Origin: Echinococcus granulosus
Taxonomy: Eukaryota; Platyhelminthes; Cestoda; Cyclophyllidea; Taeniidae
Reading direction: 5' to 3'
DNA: 53,384 bases
Assembly (NCBI RefSeq): GCF_000524195.1
Contig: NW_020170505.1
Coordinates: 158,589 to 211,972 of the forward strand
The stretch's first letter is position 1. Each line of letters opens with the position of its first letter. Shown in pieces: positions 23,101-33,922 of the stretch. Position numbers and translations under genes: made by a program. Under the pieces are notes generated by a model. That model was not told the DNA's origin. It did not search any database and worked only from the letters and a program-made list of their open reading frames with translations.

Positions 23101-24550
23101 GTTTTATACTATGCCATCTTTGAGCATTTAATTTACATCGTCACAAAGTACGAACTGGAGTATATCGGTATCTGAGTTGCAACGCGGGTGGTAGTTGATC
23201 CCCTACAGTCTGTTAGGATAACCGCTAAATGGGTCTTACTCGAGTCGCTGAAAAGTCCTTGTGGATATTTGACCAATGGGAACCGATCCAAACTAAGGTC
23301 ATCGTTTATTAGCTACACAAGTGCAGAGCGTTGCAGTTGGCCACTGAATCTATGCATTCTGAAGCCTGGACGTAGAAGCGTCAAAATTCCTGTTTGAAAC
23401 GGCGACGGGGCATCGTCACAACGGCTCGATGGTCTTATACACAAATTAGCGGCATGGCTTTAAAAAGTCGCTCTCTGATACGGGAGAGACTTTTGTGGTG
23501 CAGGTTCACGCTTGATGAAGACCCTGGGTCCTCCATTTTGCTGCTGACTACCGGGGGAAAGGTAGAAACCCAACATAAATGGGCGGCACCCAACACTAGA
23601 TGACCGTCTTAATCAGTTGCAGTGAATCTAGGCTTATTGCGCAATCAACCAAGAGAGTGTGGGAGCAACTCATTTTTCATTCCTAGGAAAAAAAATAAAT
23701 ACACTCGCATTTTTATCTCAACTCAATTGGTATCCCCGTTTGAATTTAGTGACAAATCCCCCACCACCTAGGGGCTCAGTAGTCTTTTTTGGCTAAAGCT
23801 GAGCTCACAAGTGAATCCAAATTACAAACTTTTATGTGCTGACGCTAATGACCAAATTTCTTCATTTGACAAAACTCAGAGGGACAAATTGGCAGTAAAC
23901 GTTTGTCGCGATCGCAATACACTTTCAGGGCTTCTCTCCATAAAGACGAGGGCTTTCAGCTCTCATTCCGATTTTTCTTCCCATCAATCAACGTGAGTAA
24001 ATGCATTGGGACCTTCTTTTAGCAACCGTGTGATTGATGCTGTAAGTTCAAACTAAATGAGCTGACAACATGCCGACTTTCACTTCATAGAACCCGTTTT
24101 ATGCCATGCAATATCATCAAATTTCCAACTGCGTACTAACTTACAAGTTCGGAAGAGCTATGCTTTTCGTTCTAGCATTGTGGTGACGATACAAACTCCT
24201 CTTCATGTGCCAGACTCAGCCAAAACTATAGCATAACTAAGCTGGAAAAGTATTTTGGGAGTGGCACGTGACTAGCCCGAAAGCAATGGAATGCAGCAGT
24301 TGCGCACTACCATTCGCATCTGACGGAAGCGACAAGTTTCTAACATAAAAAACCTGTTTTTTGGACATAATTACTTTCCTGCATCCAAACACGACTCATT
24401 TCTGAAGCGTAAAATAAAAATTTTACTTTCCCGTCATAATAAAGAAAAAAGAACACTGGTATCGACTCATACTTTCAAACTGTTGCATAAACGTTTGGGA
24501 ACACCAAGGTCGACATCACTCACAAACCTGATGTGTGTTGTTTTCCGAAA
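23101..24550. other. intergenic, no supported gene
   Basis: 23.15-23.65 kb is richer in GC than its surroundings and holds two open frames of 69 codons (23188-23397, 23394-23603) with no recognisable motif. It may be an old repeat. The rest shows nothing. Confidence 0.4.
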
Positions 24551-24775
24551 TTAAGCGCGAAGCACATTAAACCGTAGAAAATGCGTTCTCAACGCAATTG
24601 TTACGGCAATTTCATCTTCACCAATGGCCTTCGCGTACGACACTGCGAGTTGATTAGCTAAGAAAAGTACCAATGACAGCAAGCCGCGTAAATTGAAGCA
24701 ATCTGCAACTATGGCTACCATGGAGGAGCCAATCAGAACACTACAAAGTGCAGTAGAAAACAGATAATTTACCAT
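24551..24775 (-). CDS. small hydrophobic protein, hypothetical
   Basis: A 74-codon frame whose ATG (24775) directly follows an in-frame TAA. It has two hydrophobic stretches, about residues 4-24 (YLFSTALCSVLIGSSMVAIV) and 31-50 (LLSLVLFLANQLAVSYAKAI), then a charged C-terminus. This is the layout of a small two-helix membrane protein. I recognise no family and see no splice partners. It could be a chance frame or a single exon. Confidence 0.35.
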   Translation of the reverse strand: MVNYLFSTALCSVLIGSSMVAIVADCFNLRGLLSLVLFLANQLAVSYAKAIGEDEIAVTIALRTHFLRFNVLRA

Positions 24776-27346
24776 TTAATTTAGCGCAGCAACTGCGAGC
24801 GCACACAATTAAACATTGCCGGAGAAGCAGTGAAAGCGTTTATGACCAGCAAATGTTTTATGCTTTACATCGGGAGAATTTGAGAGGTACTGCTCCATGC
24901 CGTCAGGAGGTCGGTGGATATATCACAGGGCGAATAAATTCTGTAGACATGGCGCTTATTCTCAAGAAGAAAACAGGAAAAATCATGAGTGTGTACGTAA
25001 GCTTCAAGGTGTGCTTCTCATGACTCCTGCACGTTAGGGTTGGTAAAGGTGGGTTAAACACAGACTAAACATAAAACCACAGCTGGTGGATTTACGTGTG
25101 ATTTGACGACACTCCGAGGCCTAACGGTAAATGAGGCGCGTGGAAGTGCGGGACGTTCGGAATAACGCACTTCGCGAGCGAATGGAGCTTTCACCTTGAC
25201 TCCACCGAGCCGCTATGCAAATGTATTTCATACTGGGTGCATTTCTTCAAATTGTAAAATTGTTTAGTTGGAGGTAAATTCATTGCCGAAGTTTAATATA
25301 TGTCAGACATTTTTGGCGGTAAATCAAGTACAATAACCTCACTAACTTCAACCATAGAGCTGCTTTGCATTAAAAGCAATGGACGCAAATTGTAAGAAGT
25401 CTGAATAGTGCTTTCCTTCTTTCGAAAATGACTTTTGCCGTTCGGGTTTTTTGATTTGGGATTGAAAAGTGCAAATTAATTACATCCTGAAGTGAATGTA
25501 ATTACGCATGTGTATTAAGATTGGCTTAGTCGTCTTCATGCAATACTGGATAATTAAGTGCAAAATAATGCCGCAAATTGTAGTTACTGCGTATCAACGA
25601 CGTACCTGAATGGATATGCCGGTGTTCCGGTTGGTTTACATCAAGTTAACTTTGCAATATTCCTTTTCGGAGATTAGCATGACCTTGAGTCACTACCTGC
25701 TATACTTACTGTTTTTACCGACTTAAGTAAGTTATAGCCGGATTGTAATACTTATATTGTTTTAATATACATTTCAAAGAGGAGGCAAAGTTGCAATTCA
25801 AATCTGGTGACAGTGTCGGCGTCTCCCAAGCCTGAGAGCTATTGCGAATCCTCCCCTCACTAAACATTGTACTTTTTTTCCTGATTAACTTTCTTCTAAT
25901 AAATGTCTTAAGCAATCCAACTAAATTGTTCTAAGAGTACGAGGAAGAGGAGTGAGGAAAACAACCAGTCTCGCGCCACAGGATGAAATGGCAACACCGA
26001 GTAGTTGGTATTCTTGGAGAACATCTTGATTTGTTTTCCATTCATCTCTGTATCAAAATATACTAAGGCCACTATATAGTTTTCCACCATCAGATGGTTA
26101 ACGGTTCGTTGGTAAAACGGACTGAAAGGACAGAATCCTATGCTACTTGGAGCACATTTCGGGGATATGTGACTTCACTAAAAGTACTAGTGTTTAGTTG
26201 GCAAGTGTGAGGTTAGCTGATGCAAAACAGTGCGGTTACAAAGATAGCTACGATATATTTCACGCGATGTAAGTGGTCTTGCATGATCTATGTGAAGTAA
26301 ATGCTAAAGTAGTGTGGGGCTAAAGAAAATTGCGCAGACATACACTTTACTTGTAAAAAATTAGTAGCAATAATAATAACTGTAAGGGTTGATAAAAATC
26401 TTAAAAATTCATTTATGATCCATAAGGGATTAATTGTCCTGTTTTCATTAAAACTCGAGCTTATTTGTTTGCCTCTGTTTAAAACAGAGGAAATGACTGC
26501 TAGTGTGGGTGCTCAGAGGGATCGCAATTCTGGATTCTTAATCTCCATAATTAAACCTGGTTCCACTTTTGGAAAAATGAAACAAAATCATCGGAATTTG
26601 GGCTAAAATGTGTTGCACAAACTAACATGACATAATAAACTACTTCATAAACTGAAATAGCCCGTTAGATTTCAAACAAAGCTTCCTCGCTTCCTCCTCC
26701 AAACGACGATAAAGCCACTCATATTTTATGGTGAAGTGATTCGACTAAACGCCACTGGAGAAGTTGAGAAAAAGGACGTTTTCTACTAAAAACTGACAAC
26801 TTGATGATTACTACTAGTAAGTGTGTGGGAATTGGACTTAAGTAAGTCACTTTTTTGGCCTAATTGGAGCAGCTGAAATTGCGCACAATTTACGAAGAAC
26901 TTGGCCAAAAGAGAAAGTAAAGAACATTCTAATACCATTGGATTAGGAGAACTCGGGTAATAATTCAGTCAAAATAAGTTCTCAAATGCAGGTTTCTATC
27001 TTTTTGAAATTTTTCTTTGACCAAAGACACAAACGAACATTTTCATCGTTTTAAGCTGCATTCAACGATGCTAAAAGTTTCCCATTCAGCTCCTATTTAA
27101 TTCTTTCTGCTTATAATTAATAAATTCGTGCACACTTTTTTCCTATTATTTTGTTGAAGGTGGATTGGCTCGGTTACGCTACAATGTTTTCAAGGTGACC
27201 ACAACATCGTGGTCCTTGCGCCTTATTATGTATCAGGTCTTACGAGAAGTCAAGGTTTCTTGCAGTCGTCAACTCATCTACACTTAATAGTAAGAAATAA
27301 AAGCCAAGAGTAGTAGATTGCCTACAGTGTCCACTTTAAAAGAGAC
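24776..27346. other. intergenic, nothing supported
   Basis: About 2.6 kb, mostly AT-rich. A GC-richer patch at about 25090-25210 and short frames (25715-26090 minus, 26415-26606 plus) lack any coding evidence. Confidence 0.5.
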
Positions 27347-27351
27347 CTATG

Positions 27352-27549
27352 TGTAATACGATAGTGGTTTATCCCTCGGTATTAGTGAGGCGCCACTTTA
27401 GTACTTTGAATTAGCCCCCTTGTACCTCGCGGGGTGGACTGGCCTTTTGGGCCATGCCAGTAGCCCAAGCACCTTCTCTGTGCTGAATATATACGTTCTG
27501 ACCAAGTATTGTGTCTTCTCTTGCCTTCAGGGAGTCTCGGGACGCCACA
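27352..27549 (+). repeat. 5' LTR of element copy 1
   Basis: Begins TGTAATACGATAGTGG and ends CGGGACGCCACA. It matches 28118-28317 over its length with scattered substitutions, so the insertion is not very recent. Confidence 0.9.
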
Positions 27550-28117
27550 CTGGTGGCAGCGGAAAGCGAACCCGATCTTAAAAGACATGTTTCCTGATTG
27601 TCCACTTCTGCGTGATAAGCCTTAGTGGGGTGGAAGAAGTACATATGCTACGGGTGGGAGACTGGTGATGACCTTTAAGAGAAGGGTTGAAGTTGACGTC
27701 TTCCTCGGCATCCATCCCAATCTCGTTTTCTGCAGGAAAGCTATTAACAACTGAAGCGACACTAGCCGTGAACCATCTGGAAGTTTCGTTGCGGACTTTC
27801 CCTACCGTCGCCCATGCACCAGTATTAAATCCCGTCCTTCCTTCCACAAATCTACTTTAAGGCCAGTGTCCCTACACCCATCTATGGGCAGGCATGATGA
27901 TTAGCCCAATTCCCCCGTCCTAAATCAGGTTCCTAAACCAGACAAAACTCCAGATCCAGTTAAGTTGCCAAGAGGGATCAGCGACGCTAATTTGGTGACT
28001 GGCACGGTCGGCTCGTGGGTGTTTCTTTACAGCACCGACTACGTTGTAATGGCTGACGTGGAAGATTGACGTGCGGGAGCGCCGGGGACGACGACACTCA
28101 AAAGAGGAGGGAGGCTA

Positions 28118-28317
28118 TGTAACACGTTGGTGGTGGTTTATCCCTCCATATCGGTGAGGCACCACTTTTGTACTTTGAATTAGCCCCCTTGTACCTCGCT
28201 GGGTGGACTGGCCTTCGGCCCATGCCAATGCCCCAAACACCTTCGCTATGCTGGATATATATTCTGCTCGAGTATTGTGTCTTCTTTCGTCGTTTTCAGG
28301 GAGTCTCGGGACGCTAC
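28118..28317 (+). repeat. 3' LTR of element copy 1
   Basis: Begins TGTAACACGTTGG and ends CGGGACGCTAC, followed by target duplication CTATG. The final A of the expected CA terminus appears lost. Confidence 0.9.
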
Positions 28318-28322
28318 CTATG

Positions 28323-30000
28323 TGTATTATAATGTGTATAATAAGAGGTACAAGGCAGAGCAATTGACAATGATATAAGACTATCTGATTACTGGTGATA
28401 GGATGTGGCATATGGCGTTGGAAAGTTTTGGAACATAAATTTTTGCTCGTCTTGTGGTTTAGGCACCAAAACCCTTGACATTAATTTATAATAAAAAATG
28501 CAGTTACTAGTTTCACAAGATTTAACCAGCTTCGATATCGTCGCTTAATTTATGGGCTCGGGGTAAGCAAATGCTGGACAGAGTACTGAAAAACCTTGAC
28601 GATTACCTGATCAAACTGTTGCCTCTACATATCCTAGAGATTAATAGATAGATTGTATGACATTCCCAGAGGTATGCCGATGGACCAAGGGGAGATTTGA
28701 TAACCAACCGAACTGATTGGTTAGAAATGGGAGGCATAAGATCTAGAGATCCATAAATAGGTTACAGAAATCTTTTTTCTTCTCAAAAACTTATCCCACA
28801 CATAATTAGCAAGTTACATTGCCCCTACTTTTATTAGCACAGCCATTATTTTGACAAAATCCTAAATCTTGGCAAATAGCTTTGTTCTGTTTATTTCCTT
28901 TGATAAATTTGTATATTAAAAATGCATATATGGGATGAAGTAGTAGTGACAAACCTGGACGACTGCGTTCGAGCTAATGTCTTCCTTTAGGCATTGGGGA
29001 TGTGGAAGCGTGACACCGCGCACGCTGTGTCATACAAGAAATCACGGACACGCACGTTGGTGGCCCTCGGCTCGAGGTGGGTCCGTCTGTCTCCCACCTC
29101 TACCCTGGCTGTGCACGGCGGACATGGCATTATCAAAACATCTACGGAATGTCTCAAATTTTCCATTAAAAGTGGTGGATTTTTTAAAACAAAGGAAATA
29201 CTGCTTTTATGATTTTCGCTGTGATTATAGACGTAAGGTAGAGGTGAGCCTAGAATTGAAAATAGCAGCTATTTAAAATACCCATTCACTGCATTATGTT
29301 CGCATACACACAACACAACTGGATAACGTGAAGTAATCTTTGCACATAAATGCATAATTCTGTGGTAGCCTTTTGTTCACGAATTACTACCTCACCCACA
29401 TAGCCTATAACGTTTCCTTAAATGCTTTAGCAATGTTTGATAATCTAAAAAAAATCTTTGAATAACTAGGTACACGAATAAGTCCGGTTCACTTCAAGGC
29501 AGCTGACCGGCAGTGTATGTCCAAACTCCAAAATTTCCAAACTATGCGTATGATTACACGTTTATTGAACTACCCGCCCAAGTTTACAGTCGTTTAACAA
29601 ATTACAAATGGTTTTATTGAGGCTAAGTGATTGTATATGCAGAGGTAATGTCAAAGGCGTTAACCGCTTTCATGTTTGCGAATGTGGGGAGGAACAAGCG
29701 TCCAGTGAAGTATTCAACGTCACTCAGAAAAGTCGATAAATTTTATTGACACCTTCAATGAATGGAGTTGGTCAAATTTGCTTGCGACCGCATGTGTCGT
29801 GGTCAGTGCGAGGGACGGAGATGCGCGAACGCGGTCTTTGGGGGCTGTGATTCTGCTCATAATCTGCTCGTACGGCCACGTGCGCAAACGGTCTGATTTG
29901 CTCGCCTGCCCTTCGCTTTTCATTGGACGAAGCGGCATCCTTGGACATACATACAAACCCTGGCTCAGTCATAGCCCTCGTGCCTCGTCCAATTACTCCG
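28323..30000. other. intergenic, one GC-rich patch
   Basis: Mostly AT-rich. 28990-29135 is distinctly GC-rich and open in more than one frame (for example KRDTAHAVSYKKSRTRTLVA), preceded by TTCCTTTAG. It could be an isolated exon or gene fragment, but no partner exon was found. 29.75-30.0 kb, before the GT92 gene, is also GC-richer and probably 5' UTR or promoter. Confidence 0.4.
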
Positions 30001-31287
30001 ATGCGCAGACAACGGAAACTACTCCTGAGCATCCTCGGTCTGCCGTTCTACTTCCTCTTCCTATTCCTCGTCTACTCCCCCATCCTTAGAAACAGTATCC
30101 AAATAACTCCTCTGCTCTACCCTCCCAATGGTCAAAGTCTACGTCAAATCGGTCCTTCAGCAAATTTGGCAATTTTCAGCGTATTTCTTGATCGCAGAGT
30201 GAGCGACAATCAGACAGAAATCCGATCCTACCACGGTCACGTGAATGGCGTTTTGCGGATCATTCTGGTGAAACGACGCAGCTTTCAGCCCCGTTTGCAT
30301 TGCCTCTTTGCTGACGGGACCAGCGTCCCGACGCGAGATTTGCATGGAAATCCATTTGCCTTCTATGAATTGACAGAAAATCATCAACGTCTTTACGGTG
30401 GCTATTCAGTTCACTGTGACGTGCCCCCATTTTCTCAGCTTATGAGAGGTGTAACAATATGGGTGGACGGTCCGGAGTATGGTAGAACTGTATTACCAGT
30501 TATTCATGCCAATGCTTCCAAGATTGAAACTCTACCATCCCAACAATCACCCATAACCACGCCCCAATTTGATCACCGATTCGCCGTTTGTGTGCCAGCA
30601 ATGCACCACACGGCGAAACTGAACGCGGCCTTCCTATCAGACTGGTTTAAAGTACACATTCGCCTTGGAGTAACCAAATTTCGAATCTACTACAGTGAGC
30701 TAATTTCTAAGGATCTGAAAGACCTATTTTGGTCATTAAAAAGCCAAGCAGAAATTGACCTCTACCCCCTTTTCTGGCAGGAAAACAACAGAGCAGTTCA
30801 ACAGGACTCCTGGTACTATCTCCAGACAATGACAGTAAATGATTGCCTTTTACGCAGCCTCTACGACACAGAATATGCATTTTTCGGTGATTTGGACGAA
30901 GTTCTCATTCCTCACAGCTCCACTATTTCAAACTGGAGTGATCTAGTTCGTGAAGTGTGGGATAACAGAAATGTTCCAGGTATCTGCTTCCCCGCATACA
31001 AATTCTACGGCCCTGATTCCAGTATGAGTGCAAGCCTTCTGCGCTCCGCTAAAATTGATAGGATTCGTTCCAAATGCCTTGTGCGTCCTAATGCCATATT
31101 CGAAATGGGCATCCATCATATCAGTAAGCCATTTGAGGAGAGAGCCTCAATGAGACTTAAAACAGCCCCTAATCTCACTCACTATGCCTTCATTCATCAT
31201 TACCACAGACTATCCGCAGGGAAAAGGACACAAAATCTCAAGAAGGCTGTTCTGGATACAAGCATTCTACGATTTTTGGGGAAATAA
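30001..31287 (+). CDS. glycosyltransferase family 92 (DUF23-like) protein, intronless
   Basis: Uninterrupted frame of 428 codons from ATG 30001; the frame is open further upstream but has no earlier ATG. It is a type II membrane protein, with a short basic tail MRRQRK, then a hydrophobic anchor (about residues 7-28) that would hold it in the Golgi with a lumenal catalytic domain. The GT92 domain spans about 195-428: HIRLGVTKFRIYYSE, then WYYLQTMTVNDCLLR, then FGDLDEVLIP with the DxD metal-binding motif at D297/D299. Family members transfer galactose onto glycans; the nematode GALT-1 forms a galactose-fucose epitope. The substrate here is unknown. C-terminal HHISKP and HHYHRL segments also fit the family. 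The lack of introns contrasts with neighbouring genes. Confidence 0.92.
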   Translation: MRRQRKLLLSILGLPFYFLFLFLVYSPILRNSIQITPLLYPPNGQSLRQIGPSANLAIFSVFLDRRVSDNQTEIRSYHGHVNGVLRIILVKRRSFQPRLHCLFADGTSVPTRDLHGNPFAFYELTENHQRLYGGYSVHCDVPPFSQLMRGVTIWVDGPEYGRTVLPVIHANASKIETLPSQQSPITTPQFDHRFAVCVPAMHHTAKLNAAFLSDWFKVHIRLGVTKFRIYYSELISKDLKDLFWSLKSQAEIDLYPLFWQENNRAVQQDSWYYLQTMTVNDCLLRSLYDTEYAFFGDLDEVLIPHSSTISNWSDLVREVWDNRNVPGICFPAYKFYGPDSSMSASLLRSAKIDRIRSKCLVRPNAIFEMGIHHISKPFEERASMRLKTAPNLTHYAFIHHYHRLSAGKRTQNLKKAVLDTSILRFLGK

Positions 31288-31352
31288 TTTCCTTATATTT
31301 TATCCTACACCATGTAATTATCAAAGCCTTTGGAGTAGGTAGACCGGCTATT

Positions 31353-31358
31353 AATAAA
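31353..31358 (+). terminator. polyadenylation signal AATAAA for the GT92 gene
   Basis: Lies 66 bases after the GT92 stop codon, a normal distance, in AT-rich sequence. Confidence 0.65.
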
Positions 31359-32901
31359 AATATCTATCATTATAAAAAGCTATATACCATTTCTTAATCT
31401 GATGCTTAAAAATTGGTGGCATTTGGTGGTATTTGTTTGATTGATAGAACCTACACCTCTTGAAAGTTATATTAAGGCGATTTAGGCAACAAGCAGATTT
31501 TCCCAGTTGGCGGCAATATAAACACTCGTGACTTGGGGGTGTGGGTTTTTTTCTACGAAACTTCTGTTTAGTAGCACCTTTTGCCTGAAAAATATCTAAA
31601 CGTCCGGTTATCATTTTTAAATGACTTTACTAAGAGCACGACTAGGAATTTAAAAACGCACAAAGAAAATGTGACTATCATTCAATTTTGCTTGTCGCCT
31701 CCCAGTGTTTCGTCAATTTAAAACAAATTTAAATGCAGGTGGATTTTAAGGTGAATGGAAGTTATAAGAAAGACTGGTTTAGTACTTTGTAATGTGAATT
31801 ACTTGACAGAAATATTAAAGTATGGCATTTATTTCGAAAAAATGTTTAAATACTAGACTAGAGAAAATACTAATACCCAATTCATTAGTAATAAAATAAC
31901 TGCACAGGACGCCTTCACTTCTTCTCCTCCAAGCTTTACTTAAATATAATTAAAAGTGAATTTATAAGTTTTTTTTTCTCACGAGAAAAAACACTGAATA
32001 AATGTTCCAGTTTTCGAGCGTTTTGATTATTACGTGACTTTGAATTTCCATGAATTAAAACACAACCTAGTAGTAATCGACAGTTGAAGCTACCCTGTGC
32101 ATCGGACGTTGTGGCTAACGGTAAGTCATTTGAACTCGATCAACAGCAAGCACTCATTCTGTGTGTACACCTTTGCTATGCCACTTCACTCTTCCATGTA
32201 GTTTCTCATATTTAGAGTCAGCAACTGTCCGCTTTAATTAAAAAGAAGCGGGGATTAATAATCTGCTTCGGCGGATTAATTGCCTTTTACTTTCTCTAAG
32301 TCCTTTAAAAGCCGACACACACAACAAATTTGGTTTGAGTAATTTGCCACTTACGGAAGATAGAAACCGATTCATCTTACAAAATGTGTTTTGTTATGAC
32401 TGTTTATACTGCTACCATTTATGATAAACTTAAGCTTAATTTGAGGCTGTACTTCACTGAAGGGAAATTAAACAGCCTTTGAGCGTTTAATGTTGGAATG
32501 CGGATTCCAAGGTGGCCCATTGTCTGGCCACGCAAGGTGACTCTCCCGTACATGTATGATGATCCAGGCATTCGATTCTACGCAATTAACACACCCCTCT
32601 TCTAGGACACTAAACCATCACAAAAAGAGCATTTGCCTGTCAATTTCAGGGCAAATTCTAATTCCCACCTCAACAGTGTTCTAGGCAATATTATTTCTTA
32701 GGTAATCTCCTAGGGTTATCATACTTCCGAATTATTTCCCTTACACACGACCTCTGCTTTGGATTGCACAGGAACGAACAAAGCAATTAATGTTTCAAAT
32801 ACTGGTCAATTTGCTCAATTTTTATTTCATTATACATAAAACCCAGGCAGTTACGGTGAATCAAAATTGTAAAATAAAATCACAGTAATTACTAATACTA
32901 G
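31359..32901. other. intergenic between two convergent genes
   Basis: AT-rich, with only short chance frames. It separates the end of the GT92 transcript from the probable 3' end of the minus-strand SINHCAF-like transcript. Confidence 0.5.
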
Positions 32902-32907
32902 TTTATT
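32902..32907 (-). terminator. possible polyadenylation signal for the SINHCAF-like gene
   Basis: AATAAA on the minus strand, about 1 kb downstream of the stop at 33923. If used, it gives a long 3' UTR (32.9-33.9 kb). That stretch carries a 97-codon minus frame (33196-32903) but nothing recognisable. Confidence 0.35.
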
Positions 32908-33922
32908 TTGGTAATAATTTACAAAACCCCACAAGAAAACCTTCTCTGATAAGTCCTGCTGCTAATCCGGGATGCTCAACAAGATAAGAGCGAAGACCCA
33001 TGAAACAGCATTTCCCCCATAATCGGTCAACAATACGTTTAAAAGATGGAATTGAGACCTGGAGCCGTGACACCAAAACCTCGAGTGGATTGGACGGAGA
33101 AATCCGAGCTACACACACGGAAATGAGCGCCACCCGAGACCACACAATCTGACAGACGGTGTTCAAAACTAGGTAGCAAACTAACTCGGCAGACACAAAA
33201 CCACAACGCTAGTAGAGGACACAACAAAGCGACAGCACCCGCGATCTATGCAAACTCAGGGAGACCACCATTAGGGCAATCTTTTCCATACAACAACAGC
33301 GTCCAACTTGTTTTAATTATTCTCTTAAGCAATAGTCCACAGATTCAAGAAACAAACAAAGCCTTTCTGGTCTGTATGTTCCACAGGATGTGACAAAAGC
33401 CAAGCAAAGCCCTCCGGTATATGAGCACTGTAAATCCAATATACCATGATTATCTGGAATTAAAAAGGCTCTAGCCGGCCGATGAAGGGATAAAGGAAAG
33501 ACACGATGTAGATTTGTGTCAATTAATACAGGTAGTTAGTTAGTTGAATAGGTTAGATTGGAGAGCGGAGAACAAGGTCCGGGGAGTGAAACGCTATTTT
33601 GCGGTAAGTGGGTGAAAGAGCTGTCGGTACCGAGACTACACTGAACACACTGCGTGCTGCCATTTTGTTTGCTAAAACATCGAAGAGGAGAACGGAAACA
33701 GCCAATGGAGAAAGGAGAGCGACAGCTAAATTAGTATAGAGTCGGACTTGGATAAATTATGAGATAGAAGTGGAAGGGGAATAGCAGAAAGACAACCGAA
33801 AAAGAGAGTAGCCTATGACTATTTACACAAACTGGGAGTAAGGAGGAGACAGAAGTGAAATAGCACAGAAAGACCGGGCGGCTTCAGCAGACTGCGATTA
33901 TGTACATAAGGCAGGCCGACAG

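Larger units (their letters stand above)
27352..28317 (+). mobile_element. non-autonomous LTR retrotransposon (TRIM type), copy 1
   Basis: A 198-base 5' LTR (27352-27549), an internal region of about 568 bases and a roughly 200-base 3' LTR (28118-28317). LTRs start TGTAA; the left one ends CCACA. A primer-binding-like site TGGTGGCAGCGG is at 27551-27562, one base inside the left LTR; it resembles the complement of an initiator-Met tRNA 3' end (inferred). A polypurine tract AAAAGAGGAGGGAGG (28100-28114) precedes the right LTR. The target duplication CTATG is at 27347-27351 and 28318-28322. The interior is too small for gag or pol, so transposition would need enzymes from another element. Both strands contain only short frames. 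Confidence 0.9.

Noticed and set aside
27578..27847. 89-codon minus frame
   Set aside because: Lies antisense inside the miniature LTR element and is not kept open in the second copy.
29772..30089. Frames around the start of the GT92 gene on both strands
   Set aside because: Shadows of GC-richer upstream and N-terminal coding sequence; the GT92 frame carries the motifs.
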